Assembly (NCBI GenBank): GCA_947623965.1 | Contig: CANQIF010000002.1 | Coordinates: 218,027-282,026, forward strand | Direction of reading: 5' to 3' | Source: an uncultured Alistipes sp. | GTDB lineage: Bacteria; Bacteroidota; Bacteroidia; Bacteroidales; Rikenellaceae | DNA: 64,000 bases | Shown: piece by piece, positions 11,111-20,362 of the stretch | Numbering within the stretch: position 1 is the stretch's first letter | How the letters are laid out: each line of letters opens with the position of its first letter | Program-made: the position numbers and the translations under genes | Notes under the pieces: generated by a model | Seen by the model: only the letters and a program-made list of their open reading frames with translations | What the model was told of the DNA's origin: nothing | The model's database searches: none

Positions 11111-12495
11111 AAATGGCAGATTTGTCGAAGCTCGGCGATGAACCGCTGCGCCAGCTCCTCGGCCCCGGCCATCGTCTTCGCCTCGGTGTAGACGCGGATG
11201 ATCGGCTCGGTGTTCGACTTGCGCAGGTGGACCCAGTTCTCGGCGAAATCGATCTTCACACCGTCGATATCCGTCACGCGTTCACCGGCATAGCGGCGCT
11301 TCATCTCGGCCAATACTTTATCCACGTCGATGGCGGGCGTCAGCTGGATCTTGTTCTTCGAGGCGAAGTAGGCCGGGTAGGTCTTGCGCAGGGCGGTCAT
11401 CGTCATCTTCTTTTCGGCCAGATAGGTCAAAAAGAGTGCCGTGCCGACCAGCGCGTCGCGGCCGTAGTGGAGCTCGGGGTAGATCACGCCCCCGTTGCCC
11501 TCGCCGCCGATCACGGCGCCGACCTCTTTCATCTTCCGCACGACGTTCACTTCGCCGACGGCCGAGGCATGGTAGTTGCCCCCGTGGCGTTCGGTCACGT
11601 CGCGCAGCGCGCGCGACGAGGAGAGGTTCGAGACCGTGTCGCCCTTCGTTCGCGAGAGAATGTAGTCGGCCACGGCCACGAGCGTATACTCCTCGACGAA
11701 CATCGAGCCGTCCTCGCTGACGAAGGCCAGCCGATCGACGTCGGGATCGACGACGATGCCCAGATCGGCCCGCTCGCGGACCACCGCCTCCGAAATGGCC
11801 GTCAGGTTCTCGGGCAGCGGCTCGGGGTTGTGGGCGAACTCGCCCGTGGGGGCGCAGTTGAGCTCGACCACGTCGCAGCCCAGTTCGCGCAGCAGCTTGG
11901 GAATCACCACGCCGCCCACCGAGTTGACCGCATCGACCACGACGCGGAAGCGGCGGGCGCGCACCGCCTCGACATCGACCGCATCGAGCGCCAGCACGCG
12001 GCGGATATGCTCGTCGTTGAAGTCGGTGCGCTCGATGACGCGGCCGATGCCGTCGATCGGCGGATAGTCGTAGCCGCTCTCTTCGGCCAGTGCGAGCACT
12101 TGCCGCCCCTCGGCGTCGGAGAGGAACTCGCCTTGGGCGTCGAGCAGCTTCAGCGCGTTCCACTGGCGGGGGTTGTGCGAGGCGGTGATGATGATGCCGC
12201 CGTCGGCCTGCTTGACGATCACGGCCATCTCGGTGCCGGGCGTCGTGCAGAGCCCCGCGTCGATCACATCGACACCGGCCGCCAGCAGCGTTCCCACGAC
12301 TAAATCGGCCACCATCGGGCCCGAGAGGCGGGCGTCGCGGCCGACGACGATGCGGATGCGGCGTTCAGGGTTGCGGCCGGCGATCAGACGGGCATAGGCC
12401 GTCGTGAATTTCACAACATCGATCGGGGTCAGATTTTCTCCGGGAGCGCCGCCGATCGTGCCGCGGATCCCGGAAATGGATTTGATAAGGGTCAT
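11107..12495 (-). CDS. glmM: phosphoglucosamine mutase
   Basis: ITASHNPRQWNALK phosphoserine loop; VDPDVDRLAFV metal loop; SNTEPIIRVYTEA. Confidence 0.88.
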   Translation of the reverse strand: MTLIKSISGIRGTIGGAPGENLTPIDVVKFTTAYARLIAGRNPERRIRIVVGRDARLSGPMVADLVVGTLLAAGVDVIDAGLCTTPGTEMAVIVKQADGGIIITASHNPRQWNALKLLDAQGEFLSDAEGRQVLALAEESGYDYPPIDGIGRVIERTDFNDEHIRRVLALDAVDVEAVRARRFRVVVDAVNSVGGVVIPKLLRELGCDVVELNCAPTGEFAHNPEPLPENLTAISEAVVRERADLGIVVDPDVDRLAFVSEDGSMFVEEYTLVAVADYILSRTKGDTVSNLSSSRALRDVTERHGGNYHASAVGEVNVVRKMKEVGAVIGGEGNGGVIYPELHYGRDALVGTALFLTYLAEKKMTMTALRKTYPAYFASKNKIQLTPAIDVDKVLAEMKRRYAGERVTDIDGVKIDFAENWVHLRKSNTEPIIRVYTEAKTMAGAEELAQRFIAELRQICHL

Positions 12496-12597
12496 AACGA
12501 ATACTTATATAAAAAGATTTTTTCGTTGCTTTTGTTTTGTTATTCGAGGTGAAATTAGTACTTTTATGCCAAATATGAAAATAAAAACCGATAAAAT

Positions 12598-13476
12598 ATG
12601 AGAACGATCCCCGCTTCCGAATTGATTATCAACAGCGACGGCTCCATTTTCCACCTGCACCTCCTTCCGGAGCAGCTGGCCGACACGGTTATCCTGGTCG
12701 GAGACCCGGGCCGCGTAGCCCTCGTGGCCGAATTTTTCGATACGGTCGAATGCCGCGTCTCGAACCGCGAATTCAACACCGTGACGGGCACCTACCGCGG
12801 CAAGCGCATGACGGTGCTCTCGACCGGCATCGGCATCGGCAACATCGACATCTGCGTCACGGAGCTCGACGCGCTGGCCAACATCGACTTCGCGACCCGG
12901 CAGGAGAAGGAGCGAAAGCGGCAGCTGACGCTCGTGCGGTTAGGCACTTCGGGAGCCCTGCAGCCCGACATCCGGGTGGGCGAGGCGCTCTTCTCGCGCA
13001 CGTCGGTCGGCTTCGACGGCCTGCTGAACTACTACGCCGGCCGCAACGAGGTCTGCGACCTTCGGCTCGAAAAGGCCTTCATGGCCCACACAGGTTGGAG
13101 CGAGCTGCTGCCGAAACCCTACTTCATCGACGCCGACCGCACGCTCTACGAGCACTTCAAGGACGCGACGCGCGAGGGCATCACGGTCGCCGCGCCGGGC
13201 TTCTACGCCCCGCAGGGCCGCTGGGTGCGCCTCCGCCCGCAGGATCCCGACCTCAATGCCAAGATCGAGTCGTTCGAGTACGAGGGGCGCCGCATCACCA
13301 ACTTCGAGATGGAGAGCTCGGCGCTGGCCGGTCTGGCCGCCCTCATGGGCCACCGCGCCGCGACGATCTGTACGATCATCGCCCAGCGTGTCGCGCTCGA
13401 CGCCTGCACCGACTACAAACCCTTCGTGCGCCGCATGATCGCCATGGCGCTCGACAAGCTGGCCGACCTGAAATAG
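12598..13476 (+). CDS. nucleoside phosphorylase (uridine phosphorylase-like)
   Basis: VILVGDPGRVALVAEFFD; LSTGIGIGNIDI; TNFEMESSALAGLA. Confidence 0.88.
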   Translation: MRTIPASELIINSDGSIFHLHLLPEQLADTVILVGDPGRVALVAEFFDTVECRVSNREFNTVTGTYRGKRMTVLSTGIGIGNIDICVTELDALANIDFATRQEKERKRQLTLVRLGTSGALQPDIRVGEALFSRTSVGFDGLLNYYAGRNEVCDLRLEKAFMAHTGWSELLPKPYFIDADRTLYEHFKDATREGITVAAPGFYAPQGRWVRLRPQDPDLNAKIESFEYEGRRITNFEMESSALAGLAALMGHRAATICTIIAQRVALDACTDYKPFVRRMIAMALDKLADLK

Positions 13477-13568
13477 CGGCGACCGGCCCGGAAAACGCCT
13501 GGGGAAACGCCCGGAAAGCGCCCGGAAAACAAAGACAAACAGAAGATAAGACTATACACTCAAGAAAG

Positions 13569-14693
13569 ATGAAATTCACTGTATCAAGCTCGGCCCTGCT
13601 CTCGCTGCTGGCCACGACCGGCAAGGTCATCAGCAACAAAAACACGCTCCCGATTCTCGACTACTTCCTGATGGAGCTCAGCGGCAACACGCTGAAGGTA
13701 ACCGCTTCCGACCTCGAAACGACGCTCGTCGGCTCGATCGGGGTGGAGAGCGTCGAGACCGAGGGCACGATCGCCGCGCCCGTCAAACAGATGCTCGACT
13801 CGCTCAAGGAGTTCCCCGAACTTCCCCTGACGATCGAGGTGAACGACAAGACGTGGGAGATCTGCATCAGCTGGAAGAGCGGTTCGCTCTCGATTCCGGG
13901 AGCCAGCGCCGTCAGCTATCCTGCCGTGCAGCAGCTCAATGCCGAGAAGAAGGAGCTCACGCTCGACGTCGATCTGCTCGTGAACGGCATCAACAAGACG
14001 ATCTTCGCCACGGCCGACGACGAACTGCGCCCCGTGATGAACGGCGTCTACCTGAACCTGCAGCCCGCAGCGATCACCTTCGTCGGCACTGACGCCCACA
14101 AATTGGTGAAGTACGAGGCCGAGTGCCAGAACGAGGCTACGGCGGCTTTCATCCTGCCGAAAAAGCCCGCCAACCTGCTCAAGACGGTGTTGCTGAAGGA
14201 GGAGGATGCGATCCGCGTCTCGTTCGACTCGAAGAACGCCCGCTTCGACCTGAAGAGCCACACGCTCGTCTGCCGTCTCATCGAGGGCAACTACCCGAAC
14301 TACAACGCCGTCATTCCGGCCGCCAACCCCAACAAGCTGCTGGTGGATCGCATCGAGCTCATGAACGGCATCAAGCGCGTGGCTGTCTGCTCGAACCCCA
14401 CGACGAACCTCATCCGCATGGATATCGCCGAGAACCGCATCACCCTCACGGCCCAGGATATCGACTTCTCGATGTCGGCCAACGAGACGATCGCCTGCAG
14501 CTATGACGGACAGCCCATCTCGATCGGCTTCAAATCGACCTTCCTCGTGGAGATCCTCTCGAACGTCGATACGCCGACCGTGTTGATCGAACTGGCCGAC
14601 TCGACCCGCGCCGGGGTCTTCAAGCCCGTCTACGACGACAAGCAGTCGAGCTCGACGCTCATGCTGCTCATGCCGATGATGATCAACGCCTAA
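13569..14693 (+). CDS. dnaN: DNA polymerase III beta subunit (sliding clamp)
   Basis: MKFTVSSSALLSLLATTGKVI; YEAECQNEATAAFILPKKPAN; C-terminal LMPMMINA. Confidence 0.96.
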   Translation: MKFTVSSSALLSLLATTGKVISNKNTLPILDYFLMELSGNTLKVTASDLETTLVGSIGVESVETEGTIAAPVKQMLDSLKEFPELPLTIEVNDKTWEICISWKSGSLSIPGASAVSYPAVQQLNAEKKELTLDVDLLVNGINKTIFATADDELRPVMNGVYLNLQPAAITFVGTDAHKLVKYEAECQNEATAAFILPKKPANLLKTVLLKEEDAIRVSFDSKNARFDLKSHTLVCRLIEGNYPNYNAVIPAANPNKLLVDRIELMNGIKRVAVCSNPTTNLIRMDIAENRITLTAQDIDFSMSANETIACSYDGQPISIGFKSTFLVEILSNVDTPTVLIELADSTRAGVFKPVYDDKQSSSTLMLLMPMMINA

Positions 14694-14708
14694 CGGGAGA
14701 CCGAGCGG

Positions 14709-15485
14709 ATGAAACTCAACCTGAAGCGGCCGATCGTCTTCTTCGATCTGGAGACGACGGGCGTCGATACGGCGCGCGACCGCATCGTCGAGATTTCGAT
14801 GATCAAGATCATGCCCGACGGCGAGGAGCAGACGCGCACGCGGCGGCTGAATCCCGGCATTCCCATTCCGCCCGAGGCGACGGCCGTCCACGGCATCACG
14901 GACGAGGATGTGCGCGACTGCCCGACCTTCGCGCGGGTCGCCAAGTCGCTCGCCGACTTTATCCGGGGGTGCGACTTCGGCGGATTCAACTCGAACCGCT
15001 TCGACCTGCCGGTGCTCGTCGAGGAGTTCATGCGCGCGGGCGTCGACGTCGATTTCCACCGGCGCCGGTTCGTCGACGTGCAGAACATCTTCCACAAGAA
15101 GGAGCAGCGCACGCTGGTAGCGGCCTACCGCTTCTACTGCGGCAAGGAGCTCGACGACGCCCATGCGGCCGAGGCCGACACGCGCGCCGCCTACGAGGTG
15201 CTGCAGGCGCAGCTCGACCGTTACGACGACCTGGAGAACGACATCGACTTTCTGGCCGACTACTCGTCGCAGGGCAAGTGCGCCGACTTCGCCGGCCGCA
15301 TCCTCTACAACGAGCGGGGCGAGGAGATCTTCAACTTCGGAAAGTTCCGGGGCTGCTCCGTAGCGGAGGTTTTCCGCCGCGAGCCCAGCTACTACTCCTG
15401 GATGATGAACGGCGACTTTCCGCTGTACACGAAGAAAGTGATTACCGAAATCCGCCTGCGCGAGAAAACGGAGACCCATTCATGA
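14709..15485 (+). CDS. DnaQ-family 3'-5' exonuclease
   Basis: FFDLETTGVDTARDRIVEIS ExoI motif; VHGITDEDV; HAAEADTRAAYEVL. Confidence 0.9.
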   Translation: MKLNLKRPIVFFDLETTGVDTARDRIVEISMIKIMPDGEEQTRTRRLNPGIPIPPEATAVHGITDEDVRDCPTFARVAKSLADFIRGCDFGGFNSNRFDLPVLVEEFMRAGVDVDFHRRRFVDVQNIFHKKEQRTLVAAYRFYCGKELDDAHAAEADTRAAYEVLQAQLDRYDDLENDIDFLADYSSQGKCADFAGRILYNERGEEIFNFGKFRGCSVAEVFRREPSYYSWMMNGDFPLYTKKVITEIRLREKTETHS

Positions 15486-17344
15486 AACGACTCTGCATGC
15501 TGGCATGGCTCCTCGTGTGGATCTGTGCGGCTCAGGCGATCGAACGTTCGAAGACGATCGTCTACATCAACGGTACGAAATACTACGTCCACGCCGTCCA
15601 GGCGGGGGAGACGCTCTACGCCCTTTCGAAGGCCTACGCGGTGAGCGAGCGGACGATCGCGGAGCACAACCCCTCGGCAGCCGACGGCCTGAAGGCGGGC
15701 GAGATGCTCAAAATCCCGGTAGGGGAGCCCGCAGCCGCAACAGCTGCCGCATCTGCCGCCGGGGCGCCCGCAAAGAGTGATTCGCGCAGCGAAGCCCGCG
15801 CGGAGCGCCGGTTGAACCGGACCTTCGCCCGCCACACCGTGGCCCGGGGCGAGACGCTCTACGGCATTTCGCGCCTCTATGAGATCGCCGTGCAGACGAT
15901 CATCGACGACAACCCCGACATCGACCCGACGCACCTGAAGCCGGGCGAGCAGCTGCTCATCCGCCGCAAGCAGATCGGCAAGAGCTCGGAGGCCGAGAGC
16001 GCCGCCCAGTGGTCGGACTACCGCGAGAAGCTCAACAGCGTTGCCGACGACGAACACTACTACATCGTGCAGCGGGGCGACACCTTCTACTCGCTTGCGC
16101 GCCGCTTCGGCATCACCGAGGCGGAGCTCAGCGCCCTGAACAACGGCCTGAAGCCCGAGGAGCTCAAGGCGGGGGCCATGCTCCGCTTCCCCGAGGAGCC
16201 CGAGGCCGCCGCGGAACCGGCCAAGAGCGACGAACCGGAGGTTGCGGCCCCCGCCGCAGCGGAGCCGATCGACTTTCGGGCCCACTGCAATTGCGAGCCG
16301 CTGCGCATTTCGCTGCTGCTGCCGCTGACTGCGGGCGGCGACCGGCCGAATGAGAACTATCTGGAGTTCTACCAGGGCTTCCTGCTCGGGCTCGACAGCG
16401 TCCGCTCGCACGACGGCCATGCCGTCGATCTGACCCTCTTCAATACGCGGCGCGACAAGGAGCGCGTGGCCGAGATCGTCGCCGACGACCGCTTCCGCCG
16501 CTCGCAGCTCGTCGTGGGCCCCGTCTACGAGGAGGAGCTCGACGAGGTGGTCCGCTTCGCCGAAGGGGCGCAGATCCCTGTCGTCTCGCCGCTCGCGCAC
16601 CTGCAGCGCCTCCGCAGCGACGTGCTCTTCCAGATGGCCCCCGACCCCGCGTGCAAATACGCCAAGGCGGCCGATCTCATCGGCAGCGAAAAGCGCATCA
16701 CGCTGATCTACACGGATCAGACGGACAAGGAGTTCGAGGCCGAAATTCTCACCCTCCTCGGCGACCGCCCCTATAGCAAACACCACTACCGCTACCAGCA
16801 CCCCTCGGCCCGCTCGGCGAAGAATCCGGGCGACCTGACGCCGCTGCTGGAGAACAAAGACGACAACCTCTTCGTCATCCTCGCCGCCAATGAGGTCGAC
16901 GTCGACCGCATCCTGGCCGGGCTGGCCTCGGCCGATACGAACCTGCGCAGCCGCTCGCAGGGCGAGCCCCGCTATACGGTATTAGGCAACTCGCGCTGGA
17001 ACCGCTACCCGAACATCGACCGCACGATCTTCTTCAAGAACCGCGTCGTCTTCTTCACGACCTACCATGCCAAGCGCGACGCGCAGCGGGTGGCCGACTT
17101 CGACCGCACCTACCTCGCGGCCTTTGGGACGCTGCCGTCGCTCTACGCCTACCGCGGCTTCGATGCGGCGGTGATCTTCGCCGAGGCGATGTACAACGAC
17201 ATCGAATACGACCTCGAAGACCGCCGCTACGCGCCGCTGCAGACGCTCTACCGCTTCGAACAGCAGGAGGAGGGCGGCAACCACACGAATACGAGCTGGA
17301 TGCGGGTCAACTACCATCCCGACTTCACGATCACCATCGAATAG
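15482..17344 (+). CDS. secreted protein with three LysM domains and a periplasmic-binding (ABC substrate-binding-like) domain
   Basis: Signal peptide; LysM repeats (YYVHAVQAGETLYALSKAY, HTVARGETLYGISRLY, YYIVQRGDTFYSLARRFG); receptor-like domain VVGPVYEEELDEVVRFA. Confidence 0.88.
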   Translation: MKRLCMLAWLLVWICAAQAIERSKTIVYINGTKYYVHAVQAGETLYALSKAYAVSERTIAEHNPSAADGLKAGEMLKIPVGEPAAATAAASAAGAPAKSDSRSEARAERRLNRTFARHTVARGETLYGISRLYEIAVQTIIDDNPDIDPTHLKPGEQLLIRRKQIGKSSEAESAAQWSDYREKLNSVADDEHYYIVQRGDTFYSLARRFGITEAELSALNNGLKPEELKAGAMLRFPEEPEAAAEPAKSDEPEVAAPAAAEPIDFRAHCNCEPLRISLLLPLTAGGDRPNENYLEFYQGFLLGLDSVRSHDGHAVDLTLFNTRRDKERVAEIVADDRFRRSQLVVGPVYEEELDEVVRFAEGAQIPVVSPLAHLQRLRSDVLFQMAPDPACKYAKAADLIGSEKRITLIYTDQTDKEFEAEILTLLGDRPYSKHHYRYQHPSARSAKNPGDLTPLLENKDDNLFVILAANEVDVDRILAGLASADTNLRSRSQGEPRYTVLGNSRWNRYPNIDRTIFFKNRVVFFTTYHAKRDAQRVADFDRTYLAAFGTLPSLYAYRGFDAAVIFAEAMYNDIEYDLEDRRYAPLQTLYRFEQQEEGGNHTNTSWMRVNYHPDFTITIE

Positions 17345-17357
17345 GAAACCACACGAC

Positions 17358-18005
17358 ATGGGCGCAATCAACAACGGCATTCCCGAGAAGACGATCGAGC
17401 GGCTCAGCGAGTACCGCCGTACGCTGCTCGCGAGCCACAAGCAGGGCATCACGCACATCTTTTCGCACGTGCTCGCCGGCATCCACGGCATCACGGCCGT
17501 GCAGGTGCGCCGCGATCTGATGCTCATCGGCTTTTCGAGCGATACGAAGAAGGGCTACGACGTGCAGGTGCTCATCGACTACATCAGCCGCATTCTGGAC
17601 AGCGAGACCCCGATGAACATCGCCGTGCTCGGCATGGGCCATCTCGGGCAGGCCATCACGAAATATTTTAACGGCAAGGGGCTGAAACTGAAGATCACGG
17701 CCGCCTTCGACATCGACCCCGCGAAGGTGGGGCAGATGATTGACGGCATCCCGTGCTACCACATGGATTCGTTCGAAACGCTGGCCGAGGAGCTCGACAT
17801 CTCGATGGTGGTCGTCTCGTCGCCGACATGCGTCGCGCCGAGCCTCGTGCTGCCGATCATCAATGCCGGCATCAAAGGGGTGCTGAATTTCACCTCCACG
17901 CCGCTCAACTTCCCGCAGGGAATCGTCGTCGAGAATTACGACATCACGACCCTGCTCGAAAAGGTGGCCTACTTCGTCAAGGAGGGGGACAACAACAACG
18001 GCTGA
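17358..18005 (+). CDS. rex: redox-sensing transcriptional repressor
   Basis: IPEKTIERLSEYRRTL wHTH; Rossmann NIAVLGMGHLGQAI; VLNFTSTPLNFP. Confidence 0.93.
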   Translation: MGAINNGIPEKTIERLSEYRRTLLASHKQGITHIFSHVLAGIHGITAVQVRRDLMLIGFSSDTKKGYDVQVLIDYISRILDSETPMNIAVLGMGHLGQAITKYFNGKGLKLKITAAFDIDPAKVGQMIDGIPCYHMDSFETLAEELDISMVVVSSPTCVAPSLVLPIINAGIKGVLNFTSTPLNFPQGIVVENYDITTLLEKVAYFVKEGDNNNG

Positions 18006-18016
18006 CGCCTCCGCCC

Positions 18017-18580
18017 ATGCAACTGCTCCGCAATCCCGCCGCACTCGCCGCCGACCGGCCGACCGTCGTCACGGTAGGGTCGTTCGACGGCGTGCACCGC
18101 GGCCACCGGGCCCTCGTCGAACGGCTCGTCTCCGAGGCGCGCCGCACGGGGAGCGAGGCGGTGGTCGTGACGTTCGAGCCCCATCCCCGGCTGGCGCTCG
18201 GGCGGAGCGAGGGGATGCTGCTGCTGACCGACACGGCGGAGAAGGCCGAACTGCTGGAGGCCCTCGGGGTCGACCGGTTGGTCGTCTGGCCCTTCGACCG
18301 CGCTTTCGCCGCCCTTCCCGGGGCCGTATTCGTCCGCGAATACCTGCAGCGGCGCCTCGGAGCCGGAACCCTCGTAGCCGGCTACAACCACCGCTTCGGA
18401 CACGACCGCATCGCAGCCGCCGATTTCGCTTCGGAGGGGCTGCGCATCGTCCAGGTGGGTCCCTGCACGGTCGACGGCGCGGCGGTCAGTTCGACCGCCA
18501 TCCGCCGGCTGCTCGAGGCGGGCCGCCCGGCTGAGGCCGAACGGCTGCTGGGACATCCGATCCGGCTGACACGCCGGTAA
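18017..18580 (+). CDS. FAD synthetase-like (RibF N-terminal domain only; no riboflavin kinase domain)
   Basis: VVTVGSFDGVHRGHRALV; VVTFEPHPRL; VSSTAIRRLLEAG; stop after LLGHPIRLTRR. Confidence 0.85.
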   Translation: MQLLRNPAALAADRPTVVTVGSFDGVHRGHRALVERLVSEARRTGSEAVVVTFEPHPRLALGRSEGMLLLTDTAEKAELLEALGVDRLVVWPFDRAFAALPGAVFVREYLQRRLGAGTLVAGYNHRFGHDRIAAADFASEGLRIVQVGPCTVDGAAVSSTAIRRLLEAGRPAEAERLLGHPIRLTRR

Positions 18581-18747
18581 AGCGCAAAGACGGCCCGCGA
18601 TTCCGCGAGAGGCGAAAAATTTATCTCCGCCCTAATACGTTTCCCGTCCGTCCGAAAGCGGTTTGACAAGAAATAGAAGCCGATGGCAAAGCTGAACTTA
18701 TTCAGACTATGCCGAGGCAAGAAATGGTGCAAAAAATGGAACGAAAA

Positions 18748-19959
18748 ATGAATATTAGATTAGAACAGCCGCAAGATTACCGCGAGGTAGAAAACCTGAC
18801 GCGGGAGGCATTCTGGAACGTCTATCGTCCCGGATGCACAGAACATTATATTCTCCACCGGTATCGCAGCAACCCCGATTTCATTCCCGAGCTCGACTTT
18901 GTGCTGGAGGAAGACGGCAAAATCATCGGCCACGTGATGTATTCGAAGGCGGAAATCGTCTGCGGGGACGGCACGAAACTTCCGGCAGGAACCTTCGGCC
19001 CGATCAGCATCCATCCCGACTACAAGCGCAAAGGCTACGGTCTCAAGCTGTTGCGTTACTCTTTGGAGAAAGCGCGGGAGAGAGGCATCGGCGTGCTCTG
19101 CATGGAGGGGAATATCGCCTTTTACAAACATGCCGGCTTCGTGTTGGCCAGTACGTTGAAGATCCACTACCACAGCGAACCGAAGGAGAGCGAAGTGCCT
19201 TATTTCCTCGCTCAGGAGCTTATCCCCGGTTATCTCGACGGCATCGAGGGAAGCTATTGTCCTCCGAAAGGGTATTTCGTTGCCGACGAGGAGCCCAAAG
19301 CCTTCGAAGCCTACGAGGCGGCCTTCCCGAAAAAGGAAAAGCGCTGGCAGGAGGGCCAGCTGCCCCAGTTCTGCCAAAGCTGCGGAATGCCGCTAACGGA
19401 GGCGCTTCTCGGCACCGAGGCCGACGGAAGCCCGAATTTCGACTATTGCATCTATTGTTACAAAGACGGCGCTTTCACCGGCAACTTCACGATGGAGGAG
19501 ATGGCGGAATTCTGTGCGCAGTTCGTCGGGCTATACAACGAGCACACTGGCCGGAACCTCACGCGAGAAGCCTACAAGGTCCTGCTGCTTGAACTTTATC
19601 CGAGGCTCAAGCGCTGGCGGCTGTCCGACGGCCGTCTTCCGCTGGCCGATTCGCCGGTCAAGCGGCAGCTCCTCGATGAAATCAACGCCCTTGGCATCGA
19701 CGGCCTGCCGAAGATCGACGATCTGTGTGTTCTTCAAGGGGCATTCGTCAATCTGGCGTATCGGCTGAACGGCAGCGTCCTGAAACTTCTTGACGACAAG
19801 AAGTACTATTGGGGCACGCAGGTGGAAAAGAACGGCACGGAGCGTTGTTTCGGCATCGCGTGCGACGAACGTTATATCCTCGTCGGCGAGTACGGGAAAA
19901 ACGGCACCGATGCGGAAATCGTCCTGTTGAAGAGAAGGCATTCCGCTGCCGGAGCATAG
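18748..19959 (+). CDS. GNAT acetyltransferase fused to zinc-ribbon and an additional C-terminal domain
   Basis: GNAT motif PISIHPDYKRKGYGLKLL; Cys pattern FCQSCGMPL...YCIYCYKDG; start could be 18709/18724/18736. Confidence 0.8.
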   Translation: MNIRLEQPQDYREVENLTREAFWNVYRPGCTEHYILHRYRSNPDFIPELDFVLEEDGKIIGHVMYSKAEIVCGDGTKLPAGTFGPISIHPDYKRKGYGLKLLRYSLEKARERGIGVLCMEGNIAFYKHAGFVLASTLKIHYHSEPKESEVPYFLAQELIPGYLDGIEGSYCPPKGYFVADEEPKAFEAYEAAFPKKEKRWQEGQLPQFCQSCGMPLTEALLGTEADGSPNFDYCIYCYKDGAFTGNFTMEEMAEFCAQFVGLYNEHTGRNLTREAYKVLLLELYPRLKRWRLSDGRLPLADSPVKRQLLDEINALGIDGLPKIDDLCVLQGAFVNLAYRLNGSVLKLLDDKKYYWGTQVEKNGTERCFGIACDERYILVGEYGKNGTDAEIVLLKRRHSAAGA

Positions 19960-20048
19960 CGGCTCCGCCGCCTGCGGTGCGCGGCGAAGCCTCTCCCGAA
20001 AACCTGCCGCCGGTGGTGCTGGGACAGACCTGTGATGCGGGCCCGTCC

Positions 20049-20065
20049 TTTTTTTTGGGGGGGGG
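20049..20065. repeat. homopolymer tract T8G9
   Basis: cttttttttggggggggga read directly. Confidence 0.85.
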
Positions 20066-20190
20066 AGGAGAGGGGGAGGCGGGCAAGTGCGGCCGCAACT
20101 CCGCTCGTAATAGTGAATTTGTGCCCGAATGGGTGCAATCCCAGCATTCAAAATACCTTCCCGTTATCCTTGCGGATCGATTTGCTATGC

Positions 20191-20281
20191 GCAAGCCCGC
20201 AGCCGAGCGGATGGGCTTGCGACGCGAAGGAGCAGCCCTCCGCCCGGGGGCGGCTGCGGGCTGCCGATCGCTCCGCGATCG
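20191..20281 (-). repeat. structured repeat type 2 (unit U)
   Basis: P0 CGATCGC-nnn-GCGATCG; P1 GCAGCCC/GGGCTGC; P2 GCAGCCG/CGGCTGC; P3 GCGGA/TCCGC. Confidence 0.85.
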
Positions 20282-20305
20282 ATGCCGCACGCTCGCCGGA
20301 AAACC

Positions 20306-20340
20306 GAAACGGCGGCCCGAGAAAATCGGGCCGCCGTTTC
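20306..20340. terminator. strong hairpin terminator downstream of htpG
   Basis: GAAACGGCGGCCCGA/TCGGGCCGCCGTTTC 15-bp perfect stem. Confidence 0.75.
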
Positions 20341-20362
20341 CTATGCCGAAAGCGCAGCGTCG

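Noticed and set aside
13584-15479. 631-aa minus-strand ORF opposite dnaN and the exonuclease gene
   Set aside because: Antisense artefact over two confident genes.
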